NCBI GenBank assembly: GCA_963817025.1
Contig: CAWFML010000005.1
Coordinates: 310,001 to 374,000, forward strand
Length of the DNA: 64,000 nucleotides
Direction of reading: 5' to 3'
Source: JACMLC01 sp963817025
Lineage (GTDB): Bacteria > Acidobacteriota > Blastocatellia > Pyrinomonadales > Pyrinomonadaceae
The notes beneath the pieces are model-generated. The model saw nothing but the letters and a program-made list of their open reading frames with translations. It did no database searches and was not told the origin of the DNA. The translations under genes were made by a program, and so were the position numbers. Positions 8,480 through 17,576 of the stretch are shown here, one piece after another. The number at the start of each line of letters is the position of its first letter. The stretch's first letter is position 1.

Positions 8480-9570
8480 AAAGCGGGAAGCCGGAAGTTA
8501 AAAGAGAGATGAGAACGAAGAAGGTCTCGCGCAGAGGCGTAAAGGCGCAAAGAAAAGATTCAATGGTTTTCTTTACGTCTTTGCGCCTCTGCGCGATCTG
8601 TTTTTCATTATTGTTTGCGACAGGCACACGCGCGCAGGATGTTGCTCCCTCTCCGACTCCGCAGGACAACATCCAGACGGTGGATGCGGGTGACACGATT
8701 CGCGTCGAAGCCGAGCTGGTTGACCTGAATGTGACTGTCTTCAGCCGCGACAAGCAGCGCGCGGTCGGGCCGCTTGAGCAGAAAAATTTTAATATCCTCG
8801 AAGACGGCGTCAATCAGGAAATCTCTTTTTTCTCTTCCGCCGAGACGCCTTTTGATTTAGTGCTGCTGATAGACCTCTCAGGCTCGACCGTAGACAAGCT
8901 CAAACTGATACGCAAATCCGCGACGAGCTTTGTCGAAGCCGCGCGCACGACAGACCGCATCGCCATCGTTACTTTTACAGACACGATGGAAATCGTCTCG
9001 CCTTTGACCTTTGACCGCGAAGATTTAAAGGCGCGCATCAGGAAGATGAAGAAGCCAAAGGGCGGAACAAATTTCTGGGATGCTCTCAAGTATGTTTTAG
9101 CGACGATGCTCAACCCTGAGCGAAATGTGCGGCGGAGCGCGGTCGTCGTGATGACCGATGGAGTTGATAACGCGCTGCCGGACGTGAATGGGCCGGGTTC
9201 CGTCATTGAATTTGAAGAACTGCTCGCGCTTGTCTCTCGCTCGGATTCAATCGTGGTTCCGATTTATCTGGATACCGAGCGCGAGATGGTTGAAAACCGC
9301 TTCAACTATTCTCAAATCGCTTTTCAAATGGCGCGACGACAACTCGCACTGCTGGCGATAGAGAGCGGCAGCAATGCCTACTATGCGCGCAAGGTCGAAG
9401 ATTTGAAGGACGTTTACCAGCAAGTGATACGCGACCTGAGCACCGTCTACAGCATAGGCTATCGCCCCGCCGACAAATCGCGCGACGGCGCATGGCGCGA
9501 CATCAAGATAGAAATCGCAGGCCGACCCGACCTCGCCGCGCGCAGCAAACGCGGATACTTTGCGAAGTGA
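8476..9570 (+). CDS. Secreted VWA protein (VWFA-related Acidobacterial domain)
   Basis: This paralogue of the preceding gene lacks the beta-helix region. It has a signal peptide (FFTSLRLCAICFSLLFATGTRAQ), a short linker, then NFNILEDGVNQEISFF and the MIDAS DLSGST. VVVMTDGVDNALPDV follows, and the protein ends in RSKRGYFAK. The start is uncertain: ATG 8476 overlaps the previous stop (ATGA), ATG 8509 is internal, and ATG 8563 gives a compact signal peptide of normal length. I give the coupled start, although 8563 may be the mature translation start. The signal peptide is encoded by the right arm of a family B repeat (8526-8599), which is unusual. It is probably an exported partner in the MoxR/Bat locus. 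Confidence 0.85.
   Translation: MKSGKPEVKREMRTKKVSRRGVKAQRKDSMVFFTSLRLCAICFSLLFATGTRAQDVAPSPTPQDNIQTVDAGDTIRVEAELVDLNVTVFSRDKQRAVGPLEQKNFNILEDGVNQEISFFSSAETPFDLVLLIDLSGSTVDKLKLIRKSATSFVEAARTTDRIAIVTFTDTMEIVSPLTFDREDLKARIRKMKKPKGGTNFWDALKYVLATMLNPERNVRRSAVVVMTDGVDNALPDVNGPGSVIEFEELLALVSRSDSIVVPIYLDTEREMVENRFNYSQIAFQMARRQLALLAIESGSNAYYARKVEDLKDVYQQVIRDLSTVYSIGYRPADKSRDGAWRDIKIEIAGRPDLAARSKRGYFAK
8526..8599. repeat. Family B hairpin inside the 5' end of a VWA gene
   Basis: The left arm TCGCGCAGAGGCGTAAAGG (8526-8556 in full) pairs, with a few mismatches, with CTTTACGTCTTTGCGCCTCT (within 8567-8599). The right arm is translated as part of the signal peptide of the second VWA protein. The ATG at 8563 lies in the loop. 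Confidence 0.75.
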
Positions 9571-9650
9571 AATGCAAAATTAAAAATGTAAAATGCAAAA
9601 ATAAGAACCATCTTCCATTTTGCATTTTACATTTTTAATTTTGCATTTTT
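9571..9650. repeat. Family C hairpin (TGCAAAATTAAAAATG words)
   Basis: AATGCAAAATTAAAAATGTA and following (9571-9601) face the complementary TTTTGCATTTTACATTTTTA (9618-9650 in full). It begins at the stop codon of the VWA gene and ends 2 bases before the next ATG. Nearly identical copies lie at 28353-28429 and 44371-44447. Confidence 0.85.
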
Positions 9651-9652
9651 TT

Positions 9653-10549
9653 ATGAGTGAGCGTTTATTAAATCCAACGGTGCTGGCTGCTATCGGGCGG
9701 CTTGATTTGATTGCGCGTACGGTGGTCGAAGGCTTTCTGATTGGCCTTCATCGCAGTCCTTTTCACGGGCTGTCGCAGGAGTTTGCAGAGCATCGCCCGT
9801 ACATCGCTGGCGACGAGATGCGGCGCGTTGACTGGCGCATCTACGGGCGCACGGATCGCCTTTACGTCAAAGAGTTTGAGGAAGAGACGAATGTTTCTGT
9901 GCGCCTGCTGTTCGATTCGAGCGGCTCGCTCGCCTATGCGCCGCGCGAGGTGAGCAAGCTTGAGTATGCGCGGTATCTTTTGGCCGCGCTCGCTTATCTG
10001 GCGACGAGGCAGAACGACCGCACGGGGCTGGTCTGCTTTGATGCGGAAGTGCGCAAGCGGCTGGCGACGCGCGGCAGCCAGCGTCACCTGCATGCCATCC
10101 TGGCCGCGCTCGGACGCGTACAGGCAGGCGGGCGGACGCGCGTTGGGCCAATCCTCCTGCGCGAAGCCGCGCAGTGGAAGCGGCGCGGCCTGATGATTCT
10201 CGTTTCAGACCTTTACGACGAGCGGGAAGAGATTGTCGAGGCCATCGCGCGCATACGCCGCGTCGGTCATGATGTCATAGTCTTTCACCTGCTTGACCGC
10301 GCGGAAAAACTTCTGGACCAGCGCGGCATGTACGAGTTCCGCGACCTCGAAACCGGCGAGACGCTGATTGCCGACACAACTCGCATACGCAAAGCTTACG
10401 TCAAACGCATCGCGGAGCAGACAGCCTATTTCCAACGCGAGTTTGAACGCACGGGCGCGGAGTATGTGGAGCTTGATACAGCAGAGCCGTTAGACAAAGC
10501 TCTCGCCATTTATTTACGTCAAAGAAAGGGTAAGAGGGGAAAGGGTTAA
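9653..10549 (+). CDS. DUF58 domain protein (VWA-like)
   Basis: A 298-residue DUF58 protein. The family signature GLSQEFAEHRPYIAGDEMRR followed by VDWRIYGRTDRLYVKEFEEE lies near residues 35-75. A VWA-like core follows with DSSGS (metal site) and RGLMILVSDLYDE. The start at 9653 (MSERLLNP) is chosen because upstream codons in this frame lie in the family C repeat and would encode only a repeat-derived peptide. No Shine-Dalgarno is present: the ATG follows a T-run. The C-terminal residues RKGKRGKG come from the start of the next repeat. It is expected to work with the MoxR ATPase and the BatA-like protein. Confidence 0.92.
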   Translation: MSERLLNPTVLAAIGRLDLIARTVVEGFLIGLHRSPFHGLSQEFAEHRPYIAGDEMRRVDWRIYGRTDRLYVKEFEEETNVSVRLLFDSSGSLAYAPREVSKLEYARYLLAALAYLATRQNDRTGLVCFDAEVRKRLATRGSQRHLHAILAALGRVQAGGRTRVGPILLREAAQWKRRGLMILVSDLYDEREEIVEAIARIRRVGHDVIVFHLLDRAEKLLDQRGMYEFRDLETGETLIADTTRIRKAYVKRIAEQTAYFQREFERTGAEYVELDTAEPLDKALAIYLRQRKGKRGKG

Positions 10550-10660
10550 AGGATTAAAGACCAAAACCGTTAATTGAGAATGTGAGTCAAGAGTAGAAAC
10601 CGTATTACAGGAAACAGCTTTTTCCTTTGCGTATCTTTGATTCTCCTTGAGAGTGTCTTG
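10533..10660. repeat. Degenerate purine-rich intergenic repeat
   Basis: AAAGGGTAAGAGGGGAAAGG continues past the DUF58 stop codon. At 10582-10640 the sequence AAGAGTAGAAACCGTATTAC, then CAGGAAACAG and TTTCCTTTGCGTATCTTTG, is closely related to 130-180 near the window start. The hairpin symmetry is weaker than elsewhere, which suggests an older copy. Confidence 0.5.
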
Positions 10661-10701
10661 CGTTAACACATCATCCATTACCCGTTTGCCCCAAAGTCTT
10701 T

Positions 10702-12702
10702 ATGCGCTTTCTGTCTCCGCTCGCACTCCTGGGGCTGGCTCTGGTCACGTTGCCTGTCGTGATTCACTTGCTGGTGCGCAGGCGTGCGGGAAGACTGGAT
10801 TTTCCTTCGCTCAAATTCCTGCGCGAGACTCCGAGTTTTCGCCTGCGCCCGCGTCGCATACAACAACCGCTCCTGCTTGCCCTGCGCGTCGCAGCCATCC
10901 TGCTTCTCGTCACCGGTCTGGCGCGCCCGCTCATCTCGTTTAACTCGCGTGCGAGGCGCGTGCGCGTCATCCTGCTTGACGCTTCGCTGAGCATGAAAGC
11001 GCAGGGCCGCGCGCAGGCCGCGAAAGAAAGCGCGCAAAGTATCATCGACAATCTCGCGGCTGGCGAGCGCGCGGCGATTGTCGCGTTCTCAACCGAAGGA
11101 GATGTTTTATCCAGGATGACAGCAGACCGCAGGGAACTGGCGACAGCTTTAGAGCTGTACCAGCCGACGGGAGGCGGGGCCAGCTACGCGCTAGCTTTGC
11201 AGGCGGCAAATGCTCTGCTCGAACGCGAGCCGCACGGCGAAGCCTTGATAGACCTTATCTCTGATTTTCAGCAGAGCGGCCTCAGTCGCCAACAGCTTCC
11301 GCAACCCGCTACGGGAGCAGTTCCCGGCGCGCAGGTGTTGGCGCATCCTGTGGGCGCGCGTGTCGGGCGCAATGCGTTTCTGACGGATGAAACTGCTGGC
11401 GCGGGCGAGCCGGGAATCGAGGTGCAGGCGACAGAGATGACTGCCGGCGAGGGCGTGCGGGAAGGAGCGCGCCGCATGTGGCGGATAGATTCAAGCGAAG
11501 GCGTAGGCGCAGGCATCGAGTGGCGAACGGAAAACAACGGGCAGATTTCGGCGCGCATGCGTGCGCTGTCTCCGGACGAGTTTGACGCGGACGATGAAAA
11601 ATTCGTCGTGCTCGAAACGCCGCGAAAGCAGGGCGCGCTCCTCATCGTGCATGATGGAGATGATGCTATCGTTTATCTGCGCGCCGCGCTCGAAGCCACT
11701 GCGAGCGAGTCGGGCCGGAATCGTTTTACGCTCGAACAAAAATCAGAGCTTCCGCAGACGCAAAACGGACTCGATGCTTTTTCACTTATCGTGCTGACAC
11801 CCGGCAGGCAGCCGGACGCGGAAGAGATGCGCGCTCTGGCTGAATATGCGCGTGGCGGCGGAACTGTCTGGCTGTGTCTGGGGCGCGATTTGGACACGGC
11901 CTCGTGGAATGAATTTGCCGGGAGCGCGGGCGGAAGCAGTTGGCCGTTCATGAGCCTTGCGCGAAAGAGCGCGGGTCAGCAGGCTTTGAGCTTTGGCGCG
12001 ATGGATGCCGATGCATCGTCTTTGAGTCTAGTTGAGCAGCAGGTCTTAGAGTCTTTGCAGTCCGTTCGACTGCGCGAGGGTTATGCGCTCGCGCCGCGTG
12101 ATGGGGCGGCGACGATCATGCGTTGGAACGATGGCGATGCGGCTCTGATCCAATCGGAAACGGGAAGCGGCAGGATAGTTTTACTGGCGACTTCGCCTGC
12201 ACGCGCAACGGGCGAGCTTGGCATCAATGCAGCCTTCCCCGCGCTCGTCTCCTCAATCGCGCGTTCAAGCATCGCGCCGCGCGAGCCGCTGGCGAGAGCC
12301 ATAGGCGAGCCTGTCAACCTGTGGCTGTCGCCTGAAACGCCTGTCAAAATAGTGGATGCGGCGGGGAAGACAAACACCGCGCAGGCGCGTGACCTGATGA
12401 CGCGCCCCGCATCATATTTCAGAGAGGCTGGCATCTACCGCGTGGAATCTAACGTGCAAACACGCTTTTTAGCTTTTAACTCGCCCGCCGCAGAATCGGA
12501 AACAGAGTTGGCAGGGGCAGAGGAACTCACGCGACTCTTCGCACAACAAAAGCCAGCCGCAAGCGAACCGCAGGCAAGCGCATGGCACGAATCATTTGAA
12601 CGGCAGGGAAACATCTGGCGGTATTTTCTCTTGACTGTTTTTCTGCTACTCATCGCAGAACTTTTTGTCTCAATGCAGCGGAAGAGCAAGGCGGAAGGAT
12701 GA
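10702..12702 (+). CDS. BatA-like membrane protein with VWA domain
   Basis: A 666-residue inner-membrane protein. The N-terminus is the conserved BatA N-terminal domain (MRFLSPLALLGLALVTLPVV, then IHLLVRRRAGRLDFPSLKFL) and a second membrane segment (LLLALRVAAILLLVTGLARPL). A VWA domain with DASLSM and a GGASYALALQAAN segment follows at about residues 90-220. A long periplasmic region with a GATase-like patch (FSLIVLTPGRQPDAEEMRAL) comes next, and a single C-terminal transmembrane helix (YFLLTVFLLLIAELFVSM). This is the typical arrangement in acidobacterial and planctomycete MoxR loci. The last residues (SKAEG) come from a family D repeat that starts before the stop. Confidence 0.9.
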   Translation: MRFLSPLALLGLALVTLPVVIHLLVRRRAGRLDFPSLKFLRETPSFRLRPRRIQQPLLLALRVAAILLLVTGLARPLISFNSRARRVRVILLDASLSMKAQGRAQAAKESAQSIIDNLAAGERAAIVAFSTEGDVLSRMTADRRELATALELYQPTGGGASYALALQAANALLEREPHGEALIDLISDFQQSGLSRQQLPQPATGAVPGAQVLAHPVGARVGRNAFLTDETAGAGEPGIEVQATEMTAGEGVREGARRMWRIDSSEGVGAGIEWRTENNGQISARMRALSPDEFDADDEKFVVLETPRKQGALLIVHDGDDAIVYLRAALEATASESGRNRFTLEQKSELPQTQNGLDAFSLIVLTPGRQPDAEEMRALAEYARGGGTVWLCLGRDLDTASWNEFAGSAGGSSWPFMSLARKSAGQQALSFGAMDADASSLSLVEQQVLESLQSVRLREGYALAPRDGAATIMRWNDGDAALIQSETGSGRIVLLATSPARATGELGINAAFPALVSSIARSSIAPREPLARAIGEPVNLWLSPETPVKIVDAAGKTNTAQARDLMTRPASYFREAGIYRVESNVQTRFLAFNSPAAESETELAGAEELTRLFAQQKPAASEPQASAWHESFERQGNIWRYFLLTVFLLLIAELFVSMQRKSKAEG

Positions 12703-12857
12703 AGGCGGAAGGATGAAAGCGTGGCTCTTAAACGTGAAGGATAACTGATGAAGAGAGTGTTCTTGCAAATGATGAAGAGAGTGCTATTGCAGATGACTGC
12801 TCATGCTTGAATAGCACGCTCTTCATCCTTCATCCTTCCGCCTTCATCCTTGCTTTT
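12690..12857. repeat. Family D element, copy 1 (GGAAGGATGAAGGC words)
   Basis: Arms of GCAAGGCGGAAGGATGAAGG type (from 12690) and its complement (to 12857) flank a conserved core with GATGAAAGCGTGGCTCTTAA and GATGACTGCTCATGCTTGAA. The core recurs at 26383-26526, and an interrupted relative lies at 17521-18576. This gives it MITE-like features. It spans from inside the BatA-like stop region to 2 bases before the next ATG. Confidence 0.8.
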
Positions 12858-12859
12858 GA

Positions 12860-15238
12860 ATGAGCACGACATCACCAGCTATAGAGTTTGAAGCGAGCGG
12901 CGCGGGCCGCGCGTTGGATGTGCGCGCGTGTCTGCGCCGGCTCTTTTTGTCTCGCCAACTGTGGCGCGCGTGTGCGCGTCTGGCGCTGAGTCTGGCGTGT
13001 GCGCTTTTGTGTTTGTGCGCTTTGGGGGGCGTGGATTATGTGTGGCCTATGTCGCGCGCTTTGCGGATAGCTGTGGTCGTGCCGGTGTTGATGGGAACGG
13101 CGTTCGGCATCGGTCGCGGCGTGTGGTTGTTCATACGGCGGCGCAGGCTGAGCGAGATGGCGCGCGAGATCGAGCGCGCGGCGGGGGCGGCAGAAAACGC
13201 GCTGGTGACGTTTGCTGAAAGCCTTGAAGGCAGCGATGAGCCGGTCGCGCGGCGGCCCTACATGCTCGCGCGGCTCGAAGGACAGGCGCGAAGGGTTTTA
13301 CAGGAAATAGATGTCCGCGTGGTCGCGCCGCGTCGTCATGCCGTGCGGGCCACAAGCGCGCTGTCGTGCGTCCTCTTGCTCCTGCTTGTCCTGCGCGTCC
13401 TTGCCCCGACGGCTCTGGCGCGCGAGGCCCGGCGCATCCTGTGGCTGGCGCGTGATGATGCCTTCACACAAAAAAACGGCTCCGGCGCGGCGGCGGAAAA
13501 TCATGAAAACAATGCTATCTCGATTGAAGAGTTTCGTGTGCGCGTTGTGCCTCCCGCCTATTCGGGCCTGGGTGCGGAAGAGGCTGCGGGAGACGGGCCT
13601 GTGCGTGCTTTGGCCGGTTCGAGAATCGAAGTTGAATTGAAAACACATGGAGCGTTTGAAGGAGCGATGCTCAGTTTCGCAGGCTCTGCAAACAGGATGA
13701 GCGCGCTCGGCGAAGGAACTTACACAGGCTCTTTCGCGGCGCAGACGAGCGGCGCGTTTGAGGCTCGCATCCTCGCAGATGAAGGTCTTGCGCCTGCTGC
13801 TATCGTGCGCGCAGTAGAAGTTTACGCGGATGCTCCGCCGGAGGCGCGCATCTCAGAGCCTGCGAGCGACCAGTTGTTGCGCGCAGTGCCTGCCGCACCT
13901 GTCGCCGTGCGCTGGAACGCGCGCGATGACTTGGGGTTGGCGGAGGTCGCTCTGAAATATATACGGAGCAGAGGCGAAGGCGATGCCGCGCAGTTTGTGA
14001 GCGGCAGCATTCCTCTGGGCAATGTCGAGCGCGGGACGGCGCGGGAATGGCAGGGCGGCGCTGTGCTCGACCTCGCGCGATTGGGAATGCAGGCGGGCGA
14101 TACGCTCGTCTACTGGATAGAGGCGCGCGACCGCAATCCTTCGGCCAACAATACAGGTCGCTCACAGTCTCTGGCTATAGCCATCACCGCGCCAGAGCCT
14201 GTCAAGCTCAACCTCGGCGACCTGGGGCCAAACGAGATCGGGCGTTTTCTCATGAGCCAGCGCATGATTATCATCAACACGGAAAAGCTACACCGCGAGC
14301 GCGCACGGCTGCCGCGCGCAGAGTTGAGCCGACGCGCGCAGGAGATAGCCGCAGACCAGCGCGATTTCAAAAATTCATTCAACGATTACATCACGACAGA
14401 AGGCGCGGGCGGGGAAACCGGCGAGCCGCATGAGCAGGACGACGCAGCCGCCAGCGACGAGAAAAAGGAAGCCTCCGAGATTGAAGCGCGCGTGCGCGAA
14501 GCGGAAGACGAACGCACAGGCACGCACATGCACGGTATCCCGGAGCCGCCGACGGGCGCGCCATCCAACGTGCGCGACATGGTATATGCGATTCGCGCTA
14601 TGTGGGACGCAGAAGAGGCTTTGTCATTAACGGACACGGCAAAAGCATTGACGCATGAGCGCGAAGCCCTTGCGCGCTTGAAGCGCGCGCAGGGCGCTGT
14701 GCGTTATGTGCCGCCGGTCTTCGCGCGCTCAAAACCGATTGACCTCAAGCGCAGGTACGCGGGCGAGTTAAATGAGATCAAGACGCGGCTGGAAAAGCTG
14801 TCCCGTCGCGCTAACACAAAAGATGCCGCGGCCTTGCGCGCCGCGCTAGGGGATGCGTATGCCGCGCTCTCGGATTTGCAGGGCACGCTCGATGTCCCTG
14901 TCACTGCGCGTGCCAGCGCCGTTGCGCGTGCGCGAGAGAAAGCGCGCAATGCTGCTGATAGTTTAGGGGCAGTCGGCGGCAATCATGCTGCGACTGTGGC
15001 AGAGGCGACGGGGCAATTGCGTATCGTCGAAACAGAGTTGGCGAGGCTTGAGCAGGGCGGCGCATCCGATGTGTATGCCGCGCGATTATCCAAGCCTCTG
15101 TCGCTGCTGGCGCAGGCCGCAGCCAATCTCTTCGCCATCGCAGAGGCCAGCACGCGCGCGGTCACGGGTGAGGCGAACACGCTTCTTCCGGCGGATGATG
15201 CGCGTGCTGCGGAATATTTCAGGCGGTTGGGCAGATGA
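12860..15238 (+). CDS. Large membrane protein, DUF4175-like
   Basis: A 792-residue protein with three hydrophobic segments in the first 190 residues (LALSLACALLCLCALGG, IAVVVPVLMGTAFGIG, LSCVLLLLLVLRVLAP). A long soluble region follows, with Ig-like beta segments (EFRVRVVPPAYSGLG, APPEARISEPASDQLL) and then a charged helical C-terminal half (about 460-790) likely to form coiled coils. The layout resembles the DUF4175 proteins encoded next to Bat-type VWA genes in other phyla; this is an inference from architecture and context. Its stop overlaps the start of the next gene by 4 bases (ATGA), indicating translational coupling. The start ATG lacks a Shine-Dalgarno and follows the family D arm. 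Confidence 0.75.
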   Translation: MSTTSPAIEFEASGAGRALDVRACLRRLFLSRQLWRACARLALSLACALLCLCALGGVDYVWPMSRALRIAVVVPVLMGTAFGIGRGVWLFIRRRRLSEMAREIERAAGAAENALVTFAESLEGSDEPVARRPYMLARLEGQARRVLQEIDVRVVAPRRHAVRATSALSCVLLLLLVLRVLAPTALAREARRILWLARDDAFTQKNGSGAAAENHENNAISIEEFRVRVVPPAYSGLGAEEAAGDGPVRALAGSRIEVELKTHGAFEGAMLSFAGSANRMSALGEGTYTGSFAAQTSGAFEARILADEGLAPAAIVRAVEVYADAPPEARISEPASDQLLRAVPAAPVAVRWNARDDLGLAEVALKYIRSRGEGDAAQFVSGSIPLGNVERGTAREWQGGAVLDLARLGMQAGDTLVYWIEARDRNPSANNTGRSQSLAIAITAPEPVKLNLGDLGPNEIGRFLMSQRMIIINTEKLHRERARLPRAELSRRAQEIAADQRDFKNSFNDYITTEGAGGETGEPHEQDDAAASDEKKEASEIEARVREAEDERTGTHMHGIPEPPTGAPSNVRDMVYAIRAMWDAEEALSLTDTAKALTHEREALARLKRAQGAVRYVPPVFARSKPIDLKRRYAGELNEIKTRLEKLSRRANTKDAAALRAALGDAYAALSDLQGTLDVPVTARASAVARAREKARNAADSLGAVGGNHAATVAEATGQLRIVETELARLEQGGASDVYAARLSKPLSLLAQAAANLFAIAEASTRAVTGEANTLLPADDARAAEYFRRLGR

Positions 15239-17541
15239 GCGCGATGATTATCTCAATCGTGAATTTCGGCATCGGCGGCAGCGCGTTCTGGCGCGCAGTG
15301 TTCGTAGCCTCTCTTGCCGTCATCGCGTTCGCACTCGTGCGCTACTGGCAAAATCTTTCGCATCATTTGCCACGGACGCGTTACCTGCTGGTGGCCTTGC
15401 GCGCGGCTTCTTTGTTGCTGCTGGCCTGCGCGCTGGCAGGGGTTTATATCGAGTACGAAGCCGTTATGCAGCCGCGCGTGCTGGTCTATGGAACAAGCTC
15501 GCAGGCGTTCGCAAAGGTTGATGAGAGAGAAAGCGCCGTAGATGAAGCCGCAGGGCGTGTGTTGGACGCGTTGCGCTTGAAAAATTTCACGGGCGTCCTG
15601 AATCAGACGGAAGAGAGCGAGTCTGCGACAACTCAGCCTGCGCCTTTCCTTGCAGGCGTTGTGGTGACGGATGGCGCGATGCGGGCCGCAGATGCGAGGC
15701 TGTGGATTGAACGCGCAAGCGCGGCTACGGGGGGCGCGCCGCTCTTTGTCGTCACAGACTTGCAGGCAGCAGCAGGCCCAGGCGTAGCTTTAGACAGCAT
15801 CACTGTCATGAGTCGCCCGGTGCGCGGCGTGCCTCTCACAGTGCGCTGTCTTGTGCATGCGCGCGGGATGAGCGGGCGCGCAAGTCTCGTCACGATTTCA
15901 GACGACGCGCAGGTGCGCTCGTCCGCAGAGGCGCGCTGGGCCAGCGATGACGAGCGGCAGGTCTTGACGCTCGAAGTCGTGCCGAAGTCTGCGGGCTGGA
16001 TCAATTATGTGGCGAAAGTTGAAGCGGCGGGCATGGAAGATGCTGCGACGCTTTCGCGCCGGTTGACGTTGTACGCGGAAGAGCGGCGGCAGCGCGTGCT
16101 CTTTTTTGAGGGCGAGCCGACGTGGGAAGCAAAATTCATTCGTCGCGCGCTGGAAGAAGCAGAGCTATTTGAAGTTGATTACTTTGCACAGGTCAGCCGC
16201 GCCGCAGTCGTCGGCGTCAAAGAGCAGGCGGCGGAAAATAATCAGGAGCAGACCGGAAACGCTAATCAGGCTCAATCATCCGGCAAGGCACAGGATGCAG
16301 GCTCTGGCCCGGATGCAAAGCTGCGTGCTGCGTTGTCGAGCGCGGCGCGGCTCAACACTTACGATTGCATTATCATCGGCGCGACGCCGGATGCGTTGTT
16401 GTCCGGCGCAGAGGCTGCGCGCCTGCGTGATTGGGTTGAAAGGCGTGGCGGAGGTCTCGTCGTGCTCGGCGGCAACGGCTTTGCGGGTTCTGTGGCCGCG
16501 CCAAACGCAAAGCTCTACGCGCTGCTGCCAGCGTTGGTCGATCCAAGCAGCTTTCGTTCAGACGCGCAGGCTCAATCCCGCAATGCGCCAGTCGAGGCGG
16601 AGAGCCTGCGCGGCGGCGTGCCTTTGACGCCGACACAGTTTGGAGCGAGCGGGCCGCTGCGCGGATTCCTGAGCGCGAGCGAGGGCGCACAGCAGAAAAA
16701 CAGTGTCCTGACCGGACAGGGTTTACGTTTGGGAGCTTTGCGCGCAGGCGCAAGCGTGTTGGCCGTCTCAGGTCAGGCGGGCGAAGACGGCACGGGCGAA
16801 GCGGGCGCGCCTCTGCTGGCGGCGCGGCGTTATGGAACCGGACGCACAATCATTTTCGCTCCGGCGGATTCGTGGCGCATACGCACCGGCGCGAGCGGCG
16901 AGCAGGCAGAGAAGGGCGGGCCGTTCGCATCCCTCTGGCAGGGCATCGCGCTGTGGGCCACAGCCACTGCCCGCCCGCCCGTCGAGATTGTTTTAAGCGA
17001 CGAATCACCCGCCGCCGGGACATTTGTGACGGCAGAACTGCGCGTGCGCGACGAGATATATGCTCCGCTCAAAATCGAAAAGCTCAGTGCGCGGCTTCAA
17101 TCTTTAGCTGAAGATTCAAACCAATCCGCGTCCGTTGATGACACGTCGCAGGAGATAATTTTTGCCCCGGACAAGAGTGACGCGAGCATCTGGCGCGCTC
17201 GCTTCGCGCCTGACACGCCCGCCAGATTCAGTCTGAACATGGAATACACTGCGAATGGCAAGAGCGGAGCAGCTCAGAAATATTTCGCAGTCGTCGCGCA
17301 GACCCCGACCGCAAGAGGCGCGAGCCGCGACACGCTCCAACGCCTTGCGCGTGCGACCGGAGGAGAATTGTTCTCGGCTTCCGCGCTCGACCTTATGACG
17401 GAAAAGCTCTCTGCCCTGCCACAGAGCCGCGAACGCGTGCGCCGCACGTGGGAATTGCGCGACTGGTGGCCGCTCGCGTTTATCATCCCGCTGCTGTTGT
17501 CTACAGAATGGCTACTTGCAAGGATGAAAAAGCAAGGATGA
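15235..17541 (+). CDS. Membrane protein with GATase-like domain (Bat locus)
   Basis: A 768-residue protein with two N-terminal transmembrane helices (AVFVASLAVIAFALVRYW and LLVALRAASLLLLACALAGV) and one at the C-terminus (WWPLAFIIPLLLSTEWLLA). The middle contains a GATase-like segment: LFFEGEPTWEAKFIRRALEE, then YDCIIIGATPDALLSGAEA and WVERRGGGLVVLGG. An Ig-like region follows. Such proteins usually accompany BatA and DUF58 genes and are thought to be periplasmically exposed scaffolds; the enzymatic residues of true glutamine amidotransferases are not evident. It overlaps the upstream gene by 4 bases. The last residues (RMKKQG) arise from a family D repeat. Confidence 0.75.
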   Translation: MSAMIISIVNFGIGGSAFWRAVFVASLAVIAFALVRYWQNLSHHLPRTRYLLVALRAASLLLLACALAGVYIEYEAVMQPRVLVYGTSSQAFAKVDERESAVDEAAGRVLDALRLKNFTGVLNQTEESESATTQPAPFLAGVVVTDGAMRAADARLWIERASAATGGAPLFVVTDLQAAAGPGVALDSITVMSRPVRGVPLTVRCLVHARGMSGRASLVTISDDAQVRSSAEARWASDDERQVLTLEVVPKSAGWINYVAKVEAAGMEDAATLSRRLTLYAEERRQRVLFFEGEPTWEAKFIRRALEEAELFEVDYFAQVSRAAVVGVKEQAAENNQEQTGNANQAQSSGKAQDAGSGPDAKLRAALSSAARLNTYDCIIIGATPDALLSGAEAARLRDWVERRGGGLVVLGGNGFAGSVAAPNAKLYALLPALVDPSSFRSDAQAQSRNAPVEAESLRGGVPLTPTQFGASGPLRGFLSASEGAQQKNSVLTGQGLRLGALRAGASVLAVSGQAGEDGTGEAGAPLLAARRYGTGRTIIFAPADSWRIRTGASGEQAEKGGPFASLWQGIALWATATARPPVEIVLSDESPAAGTFVTAELRVRDEIYAPLKIEKLSARLQSLAEDSNQSASVDDTSQEIIFAPDKSDASIWRARFAPDTPARFSLNMEYTANGKSGAAQKYFAVVAQTPTARGASRDTLQRLARATGGELFSASALDLMTEKLSALPQSRERVRRTWELRDWWPLAFIIPLLLSTEWLLARMKKQG

Positions 17542-17576
17542 AGGATGAAGGCGGAAGGATGAAAGAAATACTATTA

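Noticed and set aside
9587..9652. Repeat-encoded leader peptides of the type MHFTFLILHFF before the DUF58 start, and similar at 28335-28379, 28402, 29540 and 2948
   Set aside because: These are translations of family A and C arms. The true starts are the internal ATGs with protein homology (and for pirin a ribosome binding site).
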